Positions 59,820-64,000 of a stretch of 64,000 bases of DNA are shown piece after piece (position 1 is the stretch's first letter; every line of letters begins with the position of its first letter). Below the pieces are notes generated by a model. That model did no database searches, was not told the DNA's origin, and saw only the letters and a list, made by a program, of their open reading frames with translations. The DNA comes from Rutidosis leptorrhynchoides (lineage: Eukaryota; Streptophyta; Magnoliopsida; Asterales; Asteraceae), in NCBI RefSeq assembly GCF_046630445.1, contig NC_092341.1, forward strand, positions 32,130,001 to 32,194,000, written 5' to 3'. A program made the position numbers and the translations under genes.

Positions 59820-61696
59820 TACTTAAACCTTGCTACAACACTTATAGGCAGTGTACCTAATCGTACAGTAGTGTAGTTTTTAGTAAGTCCGGTTCGTTCC
59901 ACAGGGAAATCTTTAAACAAAGCTGAACGCTATATTAATTTACTTTTATAAAAATACAAATATATATATAAGTAATATTATTATTATAAAGGGGGGTTTT
60001 TACCGTTTAATGACCGGTTTGTCGATTTTAAAACTTTAGTCGCAGTTAAAACCTAATGTAAAATATTAAATAAATAAAAGACTTAATTTAAAGCGTAAAG
60101 TAAATAACGATAATGAAATTGCGAATAATAAAAGTGCGATAAAATAAAATTGCGATAATTAAAAAGTACGATAATTAAAAGTGCGATTAAATAACAATAA
60201 ATAAAAGTGCGATAATTAGAAGTGCAATTAAATATAAAATAAAGGAAATTAAATATGAAATAAAAGAATTATGCTTATTTAAACTTCCGTAATCATGATG
60301 TTTGACGTGTTGATTTTAGTTTTATGCCCATGGGTTAATTGTCCTTTGTCCTGGATTATTTAATATGTCCGTCTGGTTTTTGTCCATAACAGTCCATCAG
60401 TCATAAATATAAATTGCGAGTGTCCTCGTCAAATTATCCTTATACCCGAAGTTAAATATTCCAACTAATTGGGGATTCGAATTGTAACAAGGTTTTAATA
60501 CTTTGTTTAATGAATACACCAGGTTATCGACTGCGTGTAAACCAAGGTTTTACTACTTTGTTAACAATTACACCAATTACCCTTGAATGTAATTTCACCC
60601 CTGTTTTAATTATTCTAGTGGCTATTAATCCATTCCCGTGTCCGGTTAAATGAACGATTATTCGTACATATAAATACCCCGCTCATCGTGTCCGATTGAG
60701 TGTATATGGTAATTTATAGGGACGCCCAATTGTAAATCTTTATATTAACATTAACAAACTTTCATTTAGTTAAACAAATATAAAGCCCATTAATAGCCCA
60801 TAGTCTAATTTTCACAAGTGTCGTTCTTTTGTCCAAACCCCAATTATGGTACAAAGCCCAATTACCCAATTTTAGTAATTAGCCCAACATCATGATTACT
60901 TCGTTTTAAATAAGCATAATAATAAATTAGCTACGAGACATTAATGTAAAAAGGTTGAACATAACTTACAATGATTAAAAATAGCGTAGCGTTACACGGA
61001 CAGAATTTCGACTTACACCCTTACAACATTTGCTAACATACCCTTATTATTAGAATTATAATTAAAATTAAAATATAAATTATAAATATAAATATAAATT
61101 TTACGTATGAATGAGGAAGAAAAAGATTATTTTTACGATCAGAATTCGGTTGGCTTTATAGGCAGAATTTCATTTTGGGGCTCCGCGACTCGCGGTGAAA
61201 TCCTCTTCAAACTCCGCGAGTCGCGGAGAATGAATTTACAGCTCAGTCCCTTGGAGTCTTTCTCTGCCGACGGTTTTTATTTATAAATATAATATATATA
61301 TAATTAATATAATTAATTATATATTATATTATATTTATATACATAGTTAACTTGTAATTTTTAGTCCGTTGCGTCGAGCGTTAAGAGTTGACTCTGGTCC
61401 CGGTTCCGGATTTTCGAACGTCCTTGCGTACAATTTTATATTTTGTACTTTGCGTTTTGAATCTTGTACTCTTGTAATTTCGAGACGTTTCTTATCAATA
61501 ATTGGAACCTCTTTGATTGTCTTTTTTACTTTTGAGCTTTTTGGTCGTTTGCGTCTTCAATTCGTCAAATCTATCTTTTGTCTTCACCTTTTATTATTTA
61601 AACGAATATCACTTGTAAATAGAACAATTGCAACTAAAAGCTTGTCTTTCTTGAGGAATAATGCTATGAAATATATGTTCGTTTTTAGCATTATCA
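59820..61696 (-). repeat. Probable 3' LTR of another gypsy element
   Basis: On the minus strand it begins TGATAATGCTAAAAACG at 61696, just after a purine-rich GTGTGGGAATATT. The body contains an AAAAGTGCGAT-type simple repeat (about 60110-60235) and a GC-rich palindrome (CTCCGCGAGTCGCGGAG, near 61213). The far edge is not resolved. Lineage is uncertain, possibly Tat/Athila-like. Confidence 0.5.
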
Positions 61697-63775
61697 AATA
61701 TTCCCACACTTGAGCGTTGCTTGTCCTCAAGCAATATCGTCTTGAAATACTAGAATCACTTCTTTATTCTTCACACTTTGTACATCAGTGATTTCTATAT
61801 GGCGGTATAAACAATGGTAGTAACGATATGGTTTACAGTCCCACATGACTATAAAAATTTAGATCCATTAAGGAAATTGGATCTTTATGAAAACATTTGA
61901 TCTTTTAAAAATTAAATCTAGTTTTTACCCTAGATAAGTTTTCCGGGATAACCCTTTACCGGTGTTTGCAAAATATTTTTGTGGGTTTGGTGGGTTTCAG
62001 ATTTGAAAATTTTAGCTCAAAACTTATGGTTTTGTGTCACCCACTTGCTAACCTTGTATTTGGAAAGCAACACGTCCAGTTTACTTGTTCCGTATATTAC
62101 CTTTCGGTAAACTACCGTCCGGTTGTAAAGGAAAGCGTTGAACAAGCAACTGTTAAGGCAATGTCTCCTGACATGCTTTTAATTATGGTCTATAATGTGT
62201 CGGACGCAATTACTATCCTTGGTAGGAGCAATAGTAAAGCGCACCCTTATAATTTTTCGATCTGGCACAAGGTCCTGTCTTTGACCATGCTATGCAACCA
62301 CCGTTCTTACGGTTGACACCCGATTTAGTTCAGGTGACCTAATGAATTCCAGGTGAATTCCTAGGATTTTACGTTCAATGGTAATGAACGCATTGAAAAT
62401 AGGTTTTCAGAAAACAAATCGGTTTATAATTTTGATCAAAATATTTTCTCGTTCAAGCTCGAGTTTAGATATCATTGAATTCCATGAGTTTGTAATTCTC
62501 AATCTTTAAGGTCAATCTCTAGGATTGAGTAATATCAGGCTTAAAAGCTGATTTTTAATCTTTAAGGAGATTATCCTTTCTGGGGATCTGATTCATTAGT
62601 CTTATCCAGCTAATTTGCATGGTGCCCCCCCATTGTACGAGATAAATCCTTCTCATGGTTAGGATAAATCTGACCACTTGGCGACCCTGTTTGATGCTGA
62701 GGTCCGTGGATTTCCTGCTGATTTTAGTGATGACTTTTCTAGATTTTTCGTCAACCTACAGCTGGTCTGGACGACAACTTCATGACCTAAATCAAGAAGC
62801 GCGTTTCTTTTTCGGAAGACTTTACTTCCTTTTAATGATGGAATTGATTCATCGTGTAGATCCATCTCTTCTTTTCTTTCATCGGGTAAAAACAGTTTAG
62901 TTTACTCCAAAGCAAAAGTATTTTCAGTTATTTGTTACAGATATATGTGACATATGTTTAAGATAACTTGGTAAATTTTCCCACACTTGGCTTTTATTTT
63001 CCTTTTTATCGTCCTCTATTCCATTTTAAATGAATTTTAACATTTTGGTTTGTTTCTCAATTTATGTCCTTTTTGAGGTAACAATAATTTCGGTGTTAAA
63101 ACCTAGTTTTATCGTTCATAAATATGTATAAACATGATTTTTAGTTCATTTAATTGAAAATTTTGAAAATTTTTACTATAATTGGGTAGTCAGTATATAA
63201 GACCAGGGCTGTTCTTTATTATCAGAGAGCACTAGATTCTAATACAACTACTGCTTTACTAGTATTTTTAATGGTAACCAAGTGTATAAAGTAAAAATTT
63301 TTAAAATCCGAAAGAATTTAACCCCTTCCCACACTTAAGATCTTGCAATGCCCTCATTTGCAAGAAATCAGTAACAATTTAAATTATTGAGGGTGATTTG
63401 TGTGAAAATGATTAAATTTTACCAAAGTTTCCAAATATATTGGCGTTTGTTTGCTGAATGATAAATGGTGCACATCATTTGTTCATTCCGTCTTGTTGTT
63501 ATTTCACATATATTTTGCATCTTGTCGTCAAAATTAGTTGCTTTTGCTGAACTTAATGCCAGTCTTTGAAAATGCGTTGTTTTACCCTGTTGTGTACATA
63601 AGAAAAACTGCAAACATATATACATATTTTTGAAGTTTGGTATATTACCCCACATTCAAAAATTATTAAAATCTAAGAATAAAAGTTAGATAATTATAAA
63701 AATGATTACAATATTAACAAAAATATTAAACGTATCAATAATTACAAATTACAAAATAAAAAAAAACTAAGTATA
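61697..63775 (-). mobile_element. Non-coding 3' interior of the same gypsy element
   Basis: About 2 kb with no supported gene between a coding end at 63776 and the LTR at 61696. It has repeated TTCCCACACTT motifs (about 61703, 62978 and 63328), which on the minus strand are purine-rich AAGTGTGGGAA tracts like the one beside the LTR. Confidence 0.45.
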
Positions 63776-64000
63776 CTAGGGATGATACTGGTACCAATAG
63801 GGGTTCCAGGCATAATCATAGGTGCTATAGAATGCTTCGGCAGGGTCATACGTAGGATATGGTGGCTGCATCTCTATAGACCAAGGAGGGAAGATGGGTT
63901 TCGGTGTAGGAATATAGTTTCTACCTATATGTTGGCAATGAGCTATGATTTGGTTCTGATGAACTTGCCAATCTTCAAATGCTCTCTGTCTAGCATTTTC
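63776..64000 (-). CDS. C-terminal end of a retroelement-associated open frame (partial)
   Basis: The minus strand is open from the window edge to TAG at 63776, giving 74 residues rich in Tyr, Pro and Trp (QPPYPTYDPAEAFYSTY ... WYQYHP). It appears to be the end of a protein of the element whose LTR lies at 59820-61696. I do not recognise a domain. The upstream part is outside the window. Confidence 0.45.
   Translation of the reverse strand, partial: ENARQRAFEDWQVHQNQIIAHCQHIGRNYIPTPKPIFPPWSIEMQPPYPTYDPAEAFYSTYDYAWNPYWYQYHP

Overview
The window is nuclear DNA of a flowering plant. It has split genes with GT-AG introns, a plant RAD23 gene, and dense nested plant transposons (Tekay-like Ty3/gypsy, Ty1/copia, Cassandra, a ULP1-bearing MULE, a Helitron, tRNA-derived SINEs). 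The repeat flavour resembles Asteraceae, but that is recognition from memory, not a search result.

Layout. 1-11292: a degenerate GGTATCGTCAC-type repeat hit by a gypsy element with two 2.9-kb LTRs and a strongly decayed interior. 11293-13200: repeat debris and a broken Myb/SANT-like (PIF/Harbinger ORF1-type) gene. 13200-15137: intergenic. 15138-15700: a small single-pass membrane protein gene. 15869-24207: a complete 8.3-kb MULE with a 9-bp target duplication, carrying a mudrA-type transposase and a convergent seven-exon ULP1-type protease gene. 24235-30066: a very young copia element that looks whole. 30067-31886: intergenic with a SINE. 31887-35874: a 12-exon RAD23 gene, the clearest host gene. 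36000-39440: intergenic with a SINE, a hAT MITE and a Helitron inside a TA microsatellite. 39442-47257: an F-box/LRR host gene broken by a gypsy solo LTR (itself hit by a Cassandra/gypsy chimera) and by a Cassandra solo LTR. 47301-64000: nested copia and gypsy elements; the last runs off the window.

The most unusual thing is inside the MULE. Eight arrays of a short hairpin unit (arms GGCGCAAGG and CCTTGCGCC around a second CGCAAG) fill the subterminal regions, the space between the two genes, the transposase intron and the four longest introns of the protease gene. The exons and the two shortest introns have none. The innermost part of the terminal inverted repeats carries the same motif, so the arrays may be transposase binding sites spread through the element. 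I did not see the motif elsewhere in the window. The second most unusual thing is a 2.67-kb insertion at 40577-43241 with a clean 5-bp target duplication. One end is a Cassandra LTR carrying 5S-rRNA-like sequence, and the other is a near-perfect 1.1-kb inverted repeat made of the end of a gypsy LTR.

Only two host genes look functional: the membrane protein and RAD23. All exon borders were read by eye from splice signals and reading-frame continuity; nothing was aligned or searched.
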